DNA from: JAEZJZ01 sp964450265
GTDB taxonomy: Bacteria > Bacillota > UBA994 > UBA5500
Length of the DNA: 24,321 nucleotides
NCBI GenBank assembly: GCA_964450265.1
Contig: CAYVCY010000015.1
Location: forward strand, 1 to 24,321
Direction: 5' to 3'
In this document: positions 14,412 through 22,120 of the stretch, one piece after another
Layout: the number at the start of each line of letters is the position of its first letter
Position numbering within the stretch: the stretch's first letter is position 1
Position numbers and translations under genes: made by a program
Notes under the pieces: generated by a model
The model's input: only the letters and a program-made list of their open reading frames with translations
The model's database searches: none
Told to the model about the DNA's origin: nothing

Positions 14412-15551
14412 ATGCCACTGAGGTCTAGATGGCTAGTAGCAGTAATGGTAACGATGGTAGTTCTGTTCTTTGCCCTCGGTCTGCTGTGGAAGGGCCGCCA
14501 GGCGGATCAACAGCCGCTCTGGGCAGAGCTTCAGTTTGCCCAGAGCGATTGGCTGGCAAAGGAGACGATCAGCGAGCCCGCAGAGCTGAAGCTCTTGGCG
14601 AAGGCCTTCCGCCTATGTACAGAAGTGCCTGGGGTTCCTCCCAATCAGGAGCCACCGATGTATCGATTGACACTCACATTTGCCGAACACCAGTCGGACT
14701 TCTGGCTGACCCATGACCTGCGAATCTATAGTCAATCGCTGACCGAAGAATTGTCCCTCAGCCGGGACGGGCTGCAGTTGATCGATAGCTATCTGAGCAG
14801 CCTGCAAGCAGGGCAGTTTGGTGAACTGCTGCCCTGGCCGGAGGTAGACCAGCTGATCCCCCGCTATAGCCAGTTCATTGTCAGGGATCTGGAGACTGGA
14901 CTGACCTTCAGGTCCCAGCGTCGAGGGGGTAGCCTGCATGCGGACATTCAGCCTTTAGCCAAAGAGGACACCGCCATCCTGAAGACCATCTACGATCATG
15001 CCTGGAGCTGGAATCGGCGGGCGGTGATCGTTGAACATGCCGGCAGGCGCATCGCCGCATCAATCAACGGCATGCCCCATGGGGCTGGAGCTCTGGCAAA
15101 CGGGTTCCCAGGCCACCATTGCCTGCATTTCCAAGGCAGCATGACTCACGGAGGAGCCAATTGTGACCCGATGCATCAACTGATGGTACACTATGCCGCC
15201 GGACAGCTGCATCAGTATTTGGACGACCTGGCACCAGATCAACTGCAAATCGTGGCGCTGGAATTAGCGGGGCAAGGAAATGTTGCCCTCACCCAGCTGA
15301 TCATCCATAATCAGGCGCAAGATATGGCGACGTTGGTTGACCGAATCAGGGATATCCGCATCTGGTCCAGCCGAGTAGGCCAGGCCGTCGATGGAAGACT
15401 GGCTGGAGAGTACCACGTCAGCCTGTTCTTTGAGGGGAATTCACGGGAGTATCGAACGACGGTCGAACTCACCTGTCGCTACTTCGGTGCCTATGGCAAA
15501 TGGCTGCTCCAGCCAGACTATTTGGAGCAGTTGATTGCAGCCGGAGACTGA
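14412..15551 (+). CDS. Membrane-anchored protein with conserved-looking HG..GHHCLHF..THG motif, function unknown
   Basis: A 379-residue protein starting at ATG 14412 behind AAGGAGGA. One N-terminal membrane segment (residues 7-26) places the rest outside the cell. The first 150 residues are polar and unremarkable. Residues 170-260 contain a dense set of His and Cys positions: SLHADIQPL (H176, D178), WSWNRRAVIV, INGMPHGAGAL (H223), GHHCLHF (H235, H236, C237, H239), SMTHGG (H246) and DPMHQ (H255). This block recalls a domain seen in secreted proteins of Desulfotomaculum-like Bacillota. The HG followed by HxC arrangement is loosely reminiscent of YkuD L,D-transpeptidases (SHGCIR). A cysteine-dependent cell-wall enzyme or a metal site are both possible; neither is established. 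Confidence 0.75.
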   Translation: MPLRSRWLVAVMVTMVVLFFALGLLWKGRQADQQPLWAELQFAQSDWLAKETISEPAELKLLAKAFRLCTEVPGVPPNQEPPMYRLTLTFAEHQSDFWLTHDLRIYSQSLTEELSLSRDGLQLIDSYLSSLQAGQFGELLPWPEVDQLIPRYSQFIVRDLETGLTFRSQRRGGSLHADIQPLAKEDTAILKTIYDHAWSWNRRAVIVEHAGRRIAASINGMPHGAGALANGFPGHHCLHFQGSMTHGGANCDPMHQLMVHYAAGQLHQYLDDLAPDQLQIVALELAGQGNVALTQLIIHNQAQDMATLVDRIRDIRIWSSRVGQAVDGRLAGEYHVSLFFEGNSREYRTTVELTCRYFGAYGKWLLQPDYLEQLIAAGD

Positions 15552-15638
15552 GCGAGTCTGGCCCTTGGAGGCATTTGAACAAGGCTGTCAGCCTGAGCTC
15601 GCATAAAGCCCAGAATAACACTTCGTAGGGTGGCGGAC

Positions 15639-15664
15639 AGTGGGGACAGGCCCTGCTGTCCCCC
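15639..15664. repeat. GGGGACAG..CTGTCCCC hairpin, REP-like
   Basis: GGGGACAG (15642-15649) pairs with CTGTCCCC (15656-15663) around GCCCTG. It sits in the 197 bp gap between convergent genes (15552-15748) and resembles the GGGGACAG-type interspersed palindromes of Clostridia-like genomes. It could also act as a terminator for the flanking genes. Confidence 0.45.
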
Positions 15665-15748
15665 GGTCCCACCCCAGGGAGCATCCAGATCAGCTCCCCC
15701 TCATATGGCATGCCCTCCTTGCGGCGGGCTTTGCTTAATCGGAAGTCA

Positions 15749-16276
15749 CTAGCGGGGAATGGTACGCAATTGTGTCAGTGGCCAATATATCAATATCGCC
15801 TTGCCGGCTAGGCGCTCATATTCCACGAATCCGATGGAAGCAAAGCGGCTATCCCTGCTTTCTTGGCGGTTGTCCCCCAACACGAAAACATGGTCAGGCG
15901 GCACTTCCACCGGGCCATAGCTGCCCTCCGTCCCGCCCTCCAGATAGGGCTCCAACAGGCGTTGACCGTCTATCCACACGGACCCATCGCGAATCTCCAC
16001 CGATTCGCCCGGCAATCCAATTACCCGCTTGATGATCGAGATATCCTCATCGGGCAGAGGGAGGATCACCACCACGTCCCCCCTGACGGGAGTCTTCAAA
16101 TTATATACCAGTCGATTCAAAAATACCCTTTCGCCATCGTGCAAGGTAGGCAACATTGAGCGACCTAACACCCAATAAGGTTGCAGCAAGAAGCTGCGGA
16201 TGACTAAGGCCAGGGCAAAAGCTACCAACAGAGCCTTGCCCCACTCTAGCAGTTCGCGACGAGTTCCTTCCGTCAC
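15749..16276 (-). CDS. lepB: Signal peptidase I
   Basis: GTG 16276 lies 7 bases after GGAGGT and gives 175 residues, the usual size for Gram-positive SipS-type enzymes. The longer frame from TTG 16312 has no ribosome site. One N-terminal membrane helix (about 14-31) is followed by the type I signal peptidase boxes: GRSMLPTL with catalytic S40, RGDVVV at 65-70, KRVIGLPGE with the general base K83, and VLGDNRQESRDSRF. It cleaves signal peptides from Sec- and Tat-exported proteins on the outer face of the membrane. It lies 175 bp downstream of trpS in the same direction. No terminator was found between them, so some read-through is possible. Confidence 0.95.
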   Translation of the reverse strand: MTEGTRRELLEWGKALLVAFALALVIRSFLLQPYWVLGRSMLPTLHDGERVFLNRLVYNLKTPVRGDVVVILPLPDEDISIIKRVIGLPGESVEIRDGSVWIDGQRLLEPYLEGGTEGSYGPVEVPPDHVFVLGDNRQESRDSRFASIGFVEYERLAGKAILIYWPLTQLRTIPR

Positions 16277-16451
16277 TGGCAATACCTCCAACCATATCAG
16301 AATGGCAAGCAAAGCCCTGTGCCAATTCTGGTCTCTCCAACACTCAACAACCGTCTAGCGTCCCGGGCAATTGATCGTATCTTCAGCAGCTATCAGCTTA
16401 AGCCTTGATCACAGCACGTTGGCTTACTTACTAATGATTGTTGCCTAGGGC

Positions 16452-17435
16452 CTATTCCAGATTGATTAGACCCATCGCCTGTCGTACCTCCCCCAAGGTG
16501 GGACGTGCTACCTGGTCTGCCCTCTCTGCTCCTTGCCTGAGTAAATCCAGCACTTCCCCAGAGGTGACCAGCTCGTGGTAGCGCCTCTGGATTGGCTCTA
16601 AGGTTGCTACGACTGAGTCTATCACACCCTTCTTGAGGGCACCATAACCCTGCCCACGGTAGCGTTCCTCCAAGGCGGCAATGGACTCGCCGGAGCAGAG
16701 GGAATGAATCACCAACAGATTGCTCACCCCAGGCTTATTCTCCTGATCATAACGCACGGAGCCTTCGCTGTCGGTCACCGCACGATTGATCTTCTTCTTC
16801 ACCGCAGTGGCATCATCGAGCATGGAAATGTGGGTATTGGGGTGATCGCTCTTGCTCATCTTCTTTTGTGGCTCTTGTAGGGACATGATCCGCGCACCTA
16901 CTTTAGCGATGGCCGGCTCCGGAATGGTGAAGACTTCGCCAAAGCGATGATTAAAGCGCATAGCTATGTCTCTGGTCAGCTCCAAGTGTTGTTTCTGGTC
17001 CTCCCCCACCGGCACCAGATCGGTCTGATAGAGCAAAATGTCGGCAGCCATCAGGGTAGGGTAAGTAAACAAGCCTACCGTCACTGTTTCTTGGCCCTCA
17101 GACTTCTCCTTAAACTGGGTCATACGGCTCAGTTCACCCATATAGCTGTTGCATTGCAGCAGCCAGGCCAACTCGCTGTGGGCAGACACCTGGGATTGAA
17201 TGAAGAGGGTAGATCTCTGTGGATCGATGCCCATCGCCAGGTACAGGGCAGCTAAAGTGACCGCCTGTTCCCGCAGCACGATGGGATCCTGGGAGACGGT
17301 AAGCGCATGCAGGTCAACTACGGAGTAGAAACACTGGTGGTCTGCCTGCATGGCCACGAAGTGCCGCATCGCACCTAGATAATTGCCCAGAGTAATTACT
17401 CCGCTGGGCTGCACCCCTGAAAACACTGTCTTCAT
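16452..17435 (-). CDS. trpS: Tryptophanyl-tRNA synthetase
   Basis: ATG 17435 begins the canonical MKTVFSGVQPSG, giving 327 residues, normal for bacterial TrpRS. The AGGAGG site lies 13 bases upstream, slightly far. The longer frame to 17483 runs into the T-box terminator and is rejected. The class I HIGH-equivalent TLGNYLGA is at 15-22 and KMSKS at 192-196. Substrate-site segments such as PTLMAADILLY and PVGEDQKQHLELTRD are intact. The enzyme charges tRNA-Trp with tryptophan. It is controlled by the T-box leader at 17467-17701, which lets transcription continue when uncharged tRNA-Trp accumulates. Confidence 0.97.
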   Translation of the reverse strand: MKTVFSGVQPSGVITLGNYLGAMRHFVAMQADHQCFYSVVDLHALTVSQDPIVLREQAVTLAALYLAMGIDPQRSTLFIQSQVSAHSELAWLLQCNSYMGELSRMTQFKEKSEGQETVTVGLFTYPTLMAADILLYQTDLVPVGEDQKQHLELTRDIAMRFNHRFGEVFTIPEPAIAKVGARIMSLQEPQKKMSKSDHPNTHISMLDDATAVKKKINRAVTDSEGSVRYDQENKPGVSNLLVIHSLCSGESIAALEERYRGQGYGALKKGVIDSVVATLEPIQRRYHELVTSGEVLDLLRQGAERADQVARPTLGEVRQAMGLINLE

Positions 17436-17466
17436 CTTCGATCGACAACCTCCTTGCTGTGCTAAA

Positions 17467-17701
17467 CAAAAACTCCGCCCCAATCGGGACGGAGCAATTC
17501 CGCGGTACCACCCAAATTCATCCGTTCCGGATGCCCTTCACGGCAGCCAGTGCTGCCTGCCTTAACGCGGTTAAACGCCGATCCTGCGATCAGAGCGCTC
17601 CTAGGCCCCATCGATGCCACCACCTACCGCCGGACCTTCCACCCCCGCCGGCTCGCTATCTGCAGGCTATCAGCTTAATGCCTCTTCATCGCGCCTACTT
17701 A
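17467..17701 (-). promoter_or_regulatory. T-box riboswitch leader of trpS
   Basis: The minus strand carries the T-box sequence GGGTGGTACCGCGG (17513-17500), preceded by AATTT and followed by an intrinsic terminator: CTCCGTCCC (17494-17486) pairs with GGGGCGGAG (17481-17473), then a run of T (17472-17468). The T-box CCGCGG and flanks can form the competing antiterminator, whose UGGN bulge binds the acceptor end of uncharged tRNA. The ~190 nt upstream region would be stem I. It contains several UGG triplets, including GGGGGTGGAAGG, compatible with a tryptophan specifier, but I could not fold it to choose one. The downstream trpS sets the specificity. Confidence 0.93.
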
Positions 17702-17707
17702 TTCACT

Positions 17708-17736
17708 AATCTACAACCTACGCTGCCCGAAGTCAA
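17708..17736 (-). promoter_or_regulatory. Sigma-A promoter of the trpS T-box transcript
   Basis: On the minus strand, TTGACT (17736-17731), a 17 bp spacer and TAGATT (17713-17708). Start of transcription is expected near 17701, just ahead of the T-box leader. The ~75 bp between this promoter and the tex stop codon hold nothing else recognisable. Confidence 0.75.
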
Positions 17737-17812
17737 GGATACGATCGCCTAATTCTTGGCTTTCTACCGGACTACCTTCAGCCGCAACAACTGGGTTGTT
17801 TATCTCGCTTTT

Positions 17813-19939
17813 TCACTTCAACGACAGCCCGATGCGCTTGCGGTGATGATCGATGCTGATCACCCGGGCACTGACCGGCTGGCCGACATGCAACACTTCG
17901 CTGGGGTGCTTGATATAGCGGTCCGCAATTTGGGAGATGTGCACCAAGCCATCCTGCTTCACGCCGATGTCCACGAAGGCGCCAAAATCCACCACGTTGC
18001 GTACCACTCCCGATAGCACCATTCCCTCGTGCAGGTCTGACAACTGCAACACGTCGCGGCGAAAGACGGGCCCCGGCAAGTCTTCCCGAGGATCTCGGCC
18101 CGGACGACAGAGCGCCTGATAGATGTCCCGCAATGTAGGCAACCCTGCCCGTAGCCGCTCGGCTATCGCGGACAGCTGGCTCTCGGAGAGCTTCACTCTG
18201 CCTTTAGCCATGTCCCCAGCGTTCACCCCCAGCGCCTGCAACAGATCGCTGGCTAGTTGATAGGATTCGGGATGGACCGAGGTATTGTCCAACAGGTTAT
18301 CCGCCTGAGGAATACGTAGGAAACCTGCACACTGGGTGAAAGCAGCCGGACCGAGCCGAGGCACTTTCAACAGCTGGGAGCGTGAACGGAAGCCGCCGTT
18401 AGCGTCACGGTAAGCAACTATGTTCTTGGCTACTGAAGCGGAGATGCCAGCGACGTAACGCAGCAAAGCTGGAGACGCGGTATTCAGGTCAACGCCGACG
18501 CTGTTAACCACATCCTCCACCACTCCCTGCAAAGTCTGCGCCAAGCGTTTCTGATTGACGTCGTGCTGATACTGACCGACGCCGATGGACTTGGGGTCTA
18601 TCTTCACCAACTCTGCCAGTGGATCCTGTAGGCGGCGACCGATGGAGATGGCACCGCGGAGAGTGACGTCCAGATCTGGTAGTTCCTCTACGGCCAGCGC
18701 AGAAGCCGAGTAAACGGAAGCACCAGCTTCGCTGACGATGGTATACGTGGTGACGAGGTTATGCTCGCTAATCAGATCAGACACAAATTCCTCGCACTCG
18801 CGAGAGCCGGTGCCGTTGCCGATGGAGATCACTTCCACTTGATGGTCGGCAATCAAGCTCAGGAACAGAGATCGCCCATGGGAAAGATCTGGCTGCGGAG
18901 GGGTGACATAAGCAACATCGGTAGCCAAAACCCGGCCAGTGGGACCGACCACGGCCAGCTTGCAGCCGGTGCGGTAGGCAGGATCCACAGCCAATACCGT
19001 CTTGCCTTTGATCGGCGCCTGCAACAACAGGTTCTTCACATTCTCGCTGAACACCTTGATCGCCTGTTCCTCAGCCGTCTCGGTCAGCGACGATCTGATC
19101 TCTCGTTCGATGGCTGGGAAGAGCAACCGCTGACAGCCGTCTTGCACGGCCGCGCTGAGGTATGACGGCACAGCCGCCCGGCCGGCAAAATGCCTGGTCA
19201 CCCGGTCGATCAGCTGCTGCTGGTTGATGGAGAAGCTGACCTTGAGCAACTCTTCTTTCTCCCCCCGGTTGATCGCCAACACCCGATGGGACGGGATGGT
19301 ACGCAAAGGCTCGCGATAGTGGTAATACATCTCGTAGTTGGAGGTGACAGTGTCATCTTTGGCCTCGCTGACCATCTCTGCATGCGTACGGTAGAAATTG
19401 CGCACCAGCTCGCGAATCAAGAAGTGCTCGTTCACCCGCTCGGCAATGATATCCGAAGCCCCAGACAGAGCCTCTTCTGCGAAATGTACATCCTTGTCTG
19501 GATCGATATACCTAGCAGCCAGGTCCCCGGCAGACGCGTCGGTCTGGCGGTCATCCAGCAGCGATTCAGCCAGTGGCTCCAGCCCTTTTTCCCTAGCCAT
19601 GGTGGCCCGGGTGCGCCGTTTAGGTCGATAGGGCAGATACAGATCCTCAACCTGCTGCATCACTGCAGCTGCGTCGATGCTCGCAGCCAACTGATCGGTA
19701 AGCTTGCCTTGCTCCGCGATCAGGCGCTTCACCTCTGCCTGACGCTCGGTCAGCGTGCGCAAGTAAGTGAGACGATCCGATAACTGACGGAGCATCGTTT
19801 CATCCATCTCTCCGGTCAGTTCCTTGCGGTAACGGGCAATGAACGGCACTGTGTTGCCTTGATCCAGAAGCTGCACCGCATTGGACAATTGCGCCGACGG
19901 CAACTTGAATTCTGTTGCCAGCCTTTTAGTTAAATCCAT
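17813..19939 (-). CDS. tex: RNA-binding transcription accessory protein Tex
   Basis: ATG 19939 begins MDLTKRLATEFKL behind GGGGGGAAA and gives 708 residues, matching the family. The 52 additional residues of the open frame come from an interspersed repeat (translated CHSKRSEESS) and are rejected. Domains in order: the N-terminal Tex helical domain with VPFIARYRKELTGEMDE near 40-56, a YqgF/RNase H-like domain with VLAVDPAYRTGCKLAVV around 325-341 and IGNGTGSRECEEF, helix-hairpin-helix motifs near 500-560 (VGVDLNTASPALLRYVAGIS), and a C-terminal S1 domain (GMVLSGVVRNVVDFGAFVDI to the end). Tex binds nucleic acid and influences transcription and RNA turnover. It is a cytosolic housekeeping protein. 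Confidence 0.96.
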   Translation of the reverse strand: MDLTKRLATEFKLPSAQLSNAVQLLDQGNTVPFIARYRKELTGEMDETMLRQLSDRLTYLRTLTERQAEVKRLIAEQGKLTDQLAASIDAAAVMQQVEDLYLPYRPKRRTRATMAREKGLEPLAESLLDDRQTDASAGDLAARYIDPDKDVHFAEEALSGASDIIAERVNEHFLIRELVRNFYRTHAEMVSEAKDDTVTSNYEMYYHYREPLRTIPSHRVLAINRGEKEELLKVSFSINQQQLIDRVTRHFAGRAAVPSYLSAAVQDGCQRLLFPAIEREIRSSLTETAEEQAIKVFSENVKNLLLQAPIKGKTVLAVDPAYRTGCKLAVVGPTGRVLATDVAYVTPPQPDLSHGRSLFLSLIADHQVEVISIGNGTGSRECEEFVSDLISEHNLVTTYTIVSEAGASVYSASALAVEELPDLDVTLRGAISIGRRLQDPLAELVKIDPKSIGVGQYQHDVNQKRLAQTLQGVVEDVVNSVGVDLNTASPALLRYVAGISASVAKNIVAYRDANGGFRSRSQLLKVPRLGPAAFTQCAGFLRIPQADNLLDNTSVHPESYQLASDLLQALGVNAGDMAKGRVKLSESQLSAIAERLRAGLPTLRDIYQALCRPGRDPREDLPGPVFRRDVLQLSDLHEGMVLSGVVRNVVDFGAFVDIGVKQDGLVHISQIADRYIKHPSEVLHVGQPVSARVISIDHHRKRIGLSLK

Positions 19940-19977
19940 CTGGTTTCCCCCCAATTGGTGGCCAGTGTGGAGATAGG

Positions 19978-20007
19978 AAGATTCTTCGCTACGCTTAGAA
20001 TGACACT
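19978..20007. repeat. ATTCTTCGCTACGCTTAGAATGACA interspersed repeat
   Basis: This element, with ATTCT..AGAAT ends, reads TGTCATTCTAAGCGTAGCGAAGAAT on the other strand and translates as CHSKRSEES. It is the fullest copy of a family found in many thermophilic and anaerobic Bacillota, and lies 40-70 bp upstream of tex. Partial copies lie at 7214, 9141 and 10561. The rest of the 217 bp gap 19940-20156 shows nothing recognisable. Confidence 0.7.
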
Positions 20008-20156
20008 GAAGAGCTTCGTCAGTGTTTCGGACGTCCAGGCATAACCGCCCATGCTCGCTGTCCACCTCTGTGGCATTTAATGCCTCTACCAGCATAACCT
20101 GCGAAGATGAATGACGTCAACCATGCCGCCTATCAGTTCATAGACCTTCCCTGCAA

Positions 20157-20492
20157 CTAGCCGCGGGCGCGACGAAATCGTCGGTACCAATAATAGGTGG
20201 CACCGAGCAGCAGAATGACGCTGATGATCACCCGGGTGTTCCGCTCCCGGGTGAAGGTTCTGGTCTCGGCCTCAGTTCCCACTAGGGCGCGGTCTCCGTG
20301 CAGCGAGATCACGGTGTACCAAATGTCGCTGGAGGCCTCCCAGTAACTGTCTCCAACACTTGGCCGCACTTCTGTACGGGCTAGGATGCGACCATCCGTC
20401 GTCACCAATTCGTAGATCACCGGCTCATGCTGAGTGAAACCGAAGCCGGTCAGGCAGAGCAACAAGGCAGTGAACAGGCATATGCTTTTCAT
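20157..20492 (-). CDS. Small membrane protein of unknown function
   Basis: A 111-residue protein starting at ATG 20492; the ribosome site (GGTGA) is weak. It has an N-terminal signal peptide or helix (about 3-19), an extracytoplasmic middle, and a C-terminal membrane helix (about 88-103) followed by a basic YRRFRRARG tail. The middle is strand-rich: YELVTTDGRILARTEVRPSV, GDSYWEASSDIWYTVISLHG and DRALVGTEAETRTF. This has the look of a small beta-barrel with a 'DG..L..T...VGD.Y......Y.V....GD.A' pattern, vaguely like N-terminal segments of some sporulation proteins, a resemblance too weak to name. It lies 217 bp upstream of tex in the same direction. Confidence 0.6.
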   Translation of the reverse strand: MKSICLFTALLLCLTGFGFTQHEPVIYELVTTDGRILARTEVRPSVGDSYWEASSDIWYTVISLHGDRALVGTEAETRTFTRERNTRVIISVILLLGATYYWYRRFRRARG

Positions 20493-20608
20493 TATGAAAT
20501 CACCGCTGCTAGTTTATCCTGTTCTGACGCAGCTATGAGATGGAATAGCACGGGGTGGGCGACCTCAGTTGAATCATCGTCCCTGCGCCAGAGACGGCTG
20601 AGGACGAG

Positions 20609-20636
20609 TTGCGCACCGGGTCGGGGAGCATACAAT
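20609..20636 (+). promoter_or_regulatory. Candidate promoter for the LysM-propeller gene
   Basis: TTGCGC (20609-20614), 16 bp spacer, TACAAT (20631-20636), sigma-A-like. The -10 also reads CATACAAT (20629-20636), which fits the mother-cell sigma-E/sigma-K -10 consensus, but no matching -35 was seen. The transcript would carry repeat copy B in its leader. The remainder of the 316 bp gap 20493-20808 (20493-20608) holds nothing recognisable. Confidence 0.35.
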
Positions 20637-20645
20637 GTAACGAGA

Positions 20646-20747
20646 CTCCCCCATTCACTCCGTGACAGCCCCCTCCTGAGGGGGCCAAGGCCTGCCTCCG
20701 TCTGATCAGGGAGATAGCATGGCGTAAGCCATGACGGAGGGAGAGAA
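20646..20747. repeat. Interspersed palindromic repeat, copy B
   Basis: About 102 bp aligned with copy A (2891-2993) with roughly 13 differences. Inverted arms CCCCCTC..GAGGGGG are conserved, and the GCATGG..CCATG hairpin is conserved despite different loop bases (GCGCCA in A, CGTAAG in B). It is immediately followed by ACTCCCCCAGTCACT (20750-20764), which repeats the left end of copy A, so the element may be flanked by or fused to a second partial unit. Confidence 0.8.
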
Positions 20748-20808
20748 TGACTCCCCCAGTCACTGGCACTACAACCCTTTACTCTTTAAGTTAAGGAGGT
20801 GAATAAAA

Positions 20809-22053
20809 ATGTTGATCTATACCGTGCAACCTGGAGACACGTTGCACGGCATCGCAACCAGCCTGAACAGCACCCCGGCACTGATCGTCGCCGCCAATAA
20901 TCTGAGCGATCCGGATGCCATTCTTGTCGGGCAAAAACTGCTGATTCCGGTACTGACCGGCACTATGGTCAAGATACAGCCCGGCGATTCATTGTTCACG
21001 TTGGCCCGCCGCTTCGACCTTCCGCTGGAAGTGATTGCGGCGGCGAACAGCCTGACGCCTCCGTTTACGATTCTTCCTGGGCAGGAGCTGAAGATCCCAC
21101 TCACCCTAGTCCCCGCCGACGGCTGCATCGCCTTTCTCTCCTCTCGGGCCACTGGCAGATATGATCTGTGGGCTCGTACTCCCGCACAAGTAGGCTCTAC
21201 GCGCCTCACCTTCGGCTTGGGGGGCCCGGCCACCGTTCCTGCCTGGTCGCCCGACGGTCAAGGCCTGGCCTTTGTCGGGGAAGCCGGGACCTTGTTCGTG
21301 CTAGACGCGAACACGCGGCAGGTGCGCGGCCTGATCAGCCAACTGCCAGATTTCACTGCGGTCAACTGGTCCCCGGATAGTCAGTCTTTGATCTTCAGCT
21401 TGAATGACCAGATCATCTTAATTGATGCCCGCTCTGGAGCTACCCGAGCGATCACCACCGGCGATGACCCGGCATGGCTGCCGGCCGGACAGTCCATCGT
21501 GTTCACCCGGCCGACCGGGGAATTCGTGGAGCAGGTGTTCTCCATCAATTTGGACGGCACAGGCTTGCGTCAAGTCACCAATCTGCCAGAGGCGGGCAAT
21601 ATCTCGAATCTCAGCGTAGACCCCAGAGGTGAGCTGATCTCCTTCACCTCTCCCGGAGCTAGCGTCTCCATCGTATACATAGCGGACATAGCCAGCGGCC
21701 AAGTTCGCCCGACCCCAGAGGGGCAACAAGGCAGAGACCTATTCCCGGTTTGGTCACCGAGCGGTGAGTTTCTCGCCTACAACTCCACCATTCTCACCCC
21801 GGAACAGAACTTCCAGGGAACGATCAGAGTAGTGGACCGCCAAGGGCAACTGGTGAATGATCTGACCGATGTGGCTTGCCTCGGCGAGCGCTTCGCTTGG
21901 TCGCCGGACAGTCGCTGGGTCGCCTTTCCCAACTGTGTATTTGGCCAGGCTCAGCTGACCATCGTCGCTCCCTCTCGTCTCCCGGTGCAAATCACTTCCC
22001 ACGGAATTAACATCCACCCCAGCTGGCGTCTGGCCAACTGCCCCGGCCCTTAG
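20809..22053 (+). CDS. Two LysM domains fused to a PD40/TolB beta-propeller
   Basis: A 414-residue protein starting at ATG 20809 behind AAGGAGGTG. It opens directly with a LysM domain (IYTVQPGDTLHGIATSLN, residues 3-47) and a second LysM (VKIQPGDSLFTLARRFDLP, residues 53-97). LysM domains bind glycan strands of peptidoglycan. Residues 105-410 form a propeller of PD40-type repeats: WSPDGQGLAFV, WSPDSQSLIFS, DPRGELISFTS, WSPSGEFLAYN and WSPDSRWVAFP. There is no signal peptide ahead of the LysM, so the protein either stays inside or is placed at the cell wall without Sec export, as for SafA/SpoVID-type spore proteins. A strong bidirectional terminator follows. The domain assignment is secure; the function is not. 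Confidence 0.88.
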   Translation: MLIYTVQPGDTLHGIATSLNSTPALIVAANNLSDPDAILVGQKLLIPVLTGTMVKIQPGDSLFTLARRFDLPLEVIAAANSLTPPFTILPGQELKIPLTLVPADGCIAFLSSRATGRYDLWARTPAQVGSTRLTFGLGGPATVPAWSPDGQGLAFVGEAGTLFVLDANTRQVRGLISQLPDFTAVNWSPDSQSLIFSLNDQIILIDARSGATRAITTGDDPAWLPAGQSIVFTRPTGEFVEQVFSINLDGTGLRQVTNLPEAGNISNLSVDPRGELISFTSPGASVSIVYIADIASGQVRPTPEGQQGRDLFPVWSPSGEFLAYNSTILTPEQNFQGTIRVVDRQGQLVNDLTDVACLGERFAWSPDSRWVAFPNCVFGQAQLTIVAPSRLPVQITSHGINIHPSWRLANCPGP

Positions 22054-22055
22054 AA

Positions 22056-22092
22056 AGCAGAGACCCGGCCTAGATCAGGCCGGGTCTCTGCT
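22056..22092. terminator. Perfect bidirectional terminator hairpin
   Basis: AGCAGAGACCCGGCC (22056-22070) pairs over 15 bp without mismatch with 22078-22092 around TAGATCA. It lies between the convergent LysM-propeller (+) and peptidoglycan-binding (-) genes. Confidence 0.85.
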
Positions 22093-22120
22093 CTTGCTCG
22101 GCATTCCCCTGTGGTCAGCA

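Noticed and set aside
15469..15711. 80-codon minus-strand frame between convergent genes
   Set aside because: It runs across the GGGGACAG hairpin repeat and into the antisense of the 14412 gene; no ribosome site or family features.
19940..20095. 52-residue N-terminal extension of Tex
   Set aside because: It consists partly of the translated interspersed repeat (CHSKRSEESS) and lies outside the normal Tex start; ATG 19939 has the ribosome site.
20629..20636. CATACAAT as a firm sigma-E/sigma-K promoter for the LysM-propeller gene
   Set aside because: No AC at 16-17 bp nor sigma-E -35 upstream; a sigma-A reading (TTGCGC-16-TACAAT) fits at least as well.
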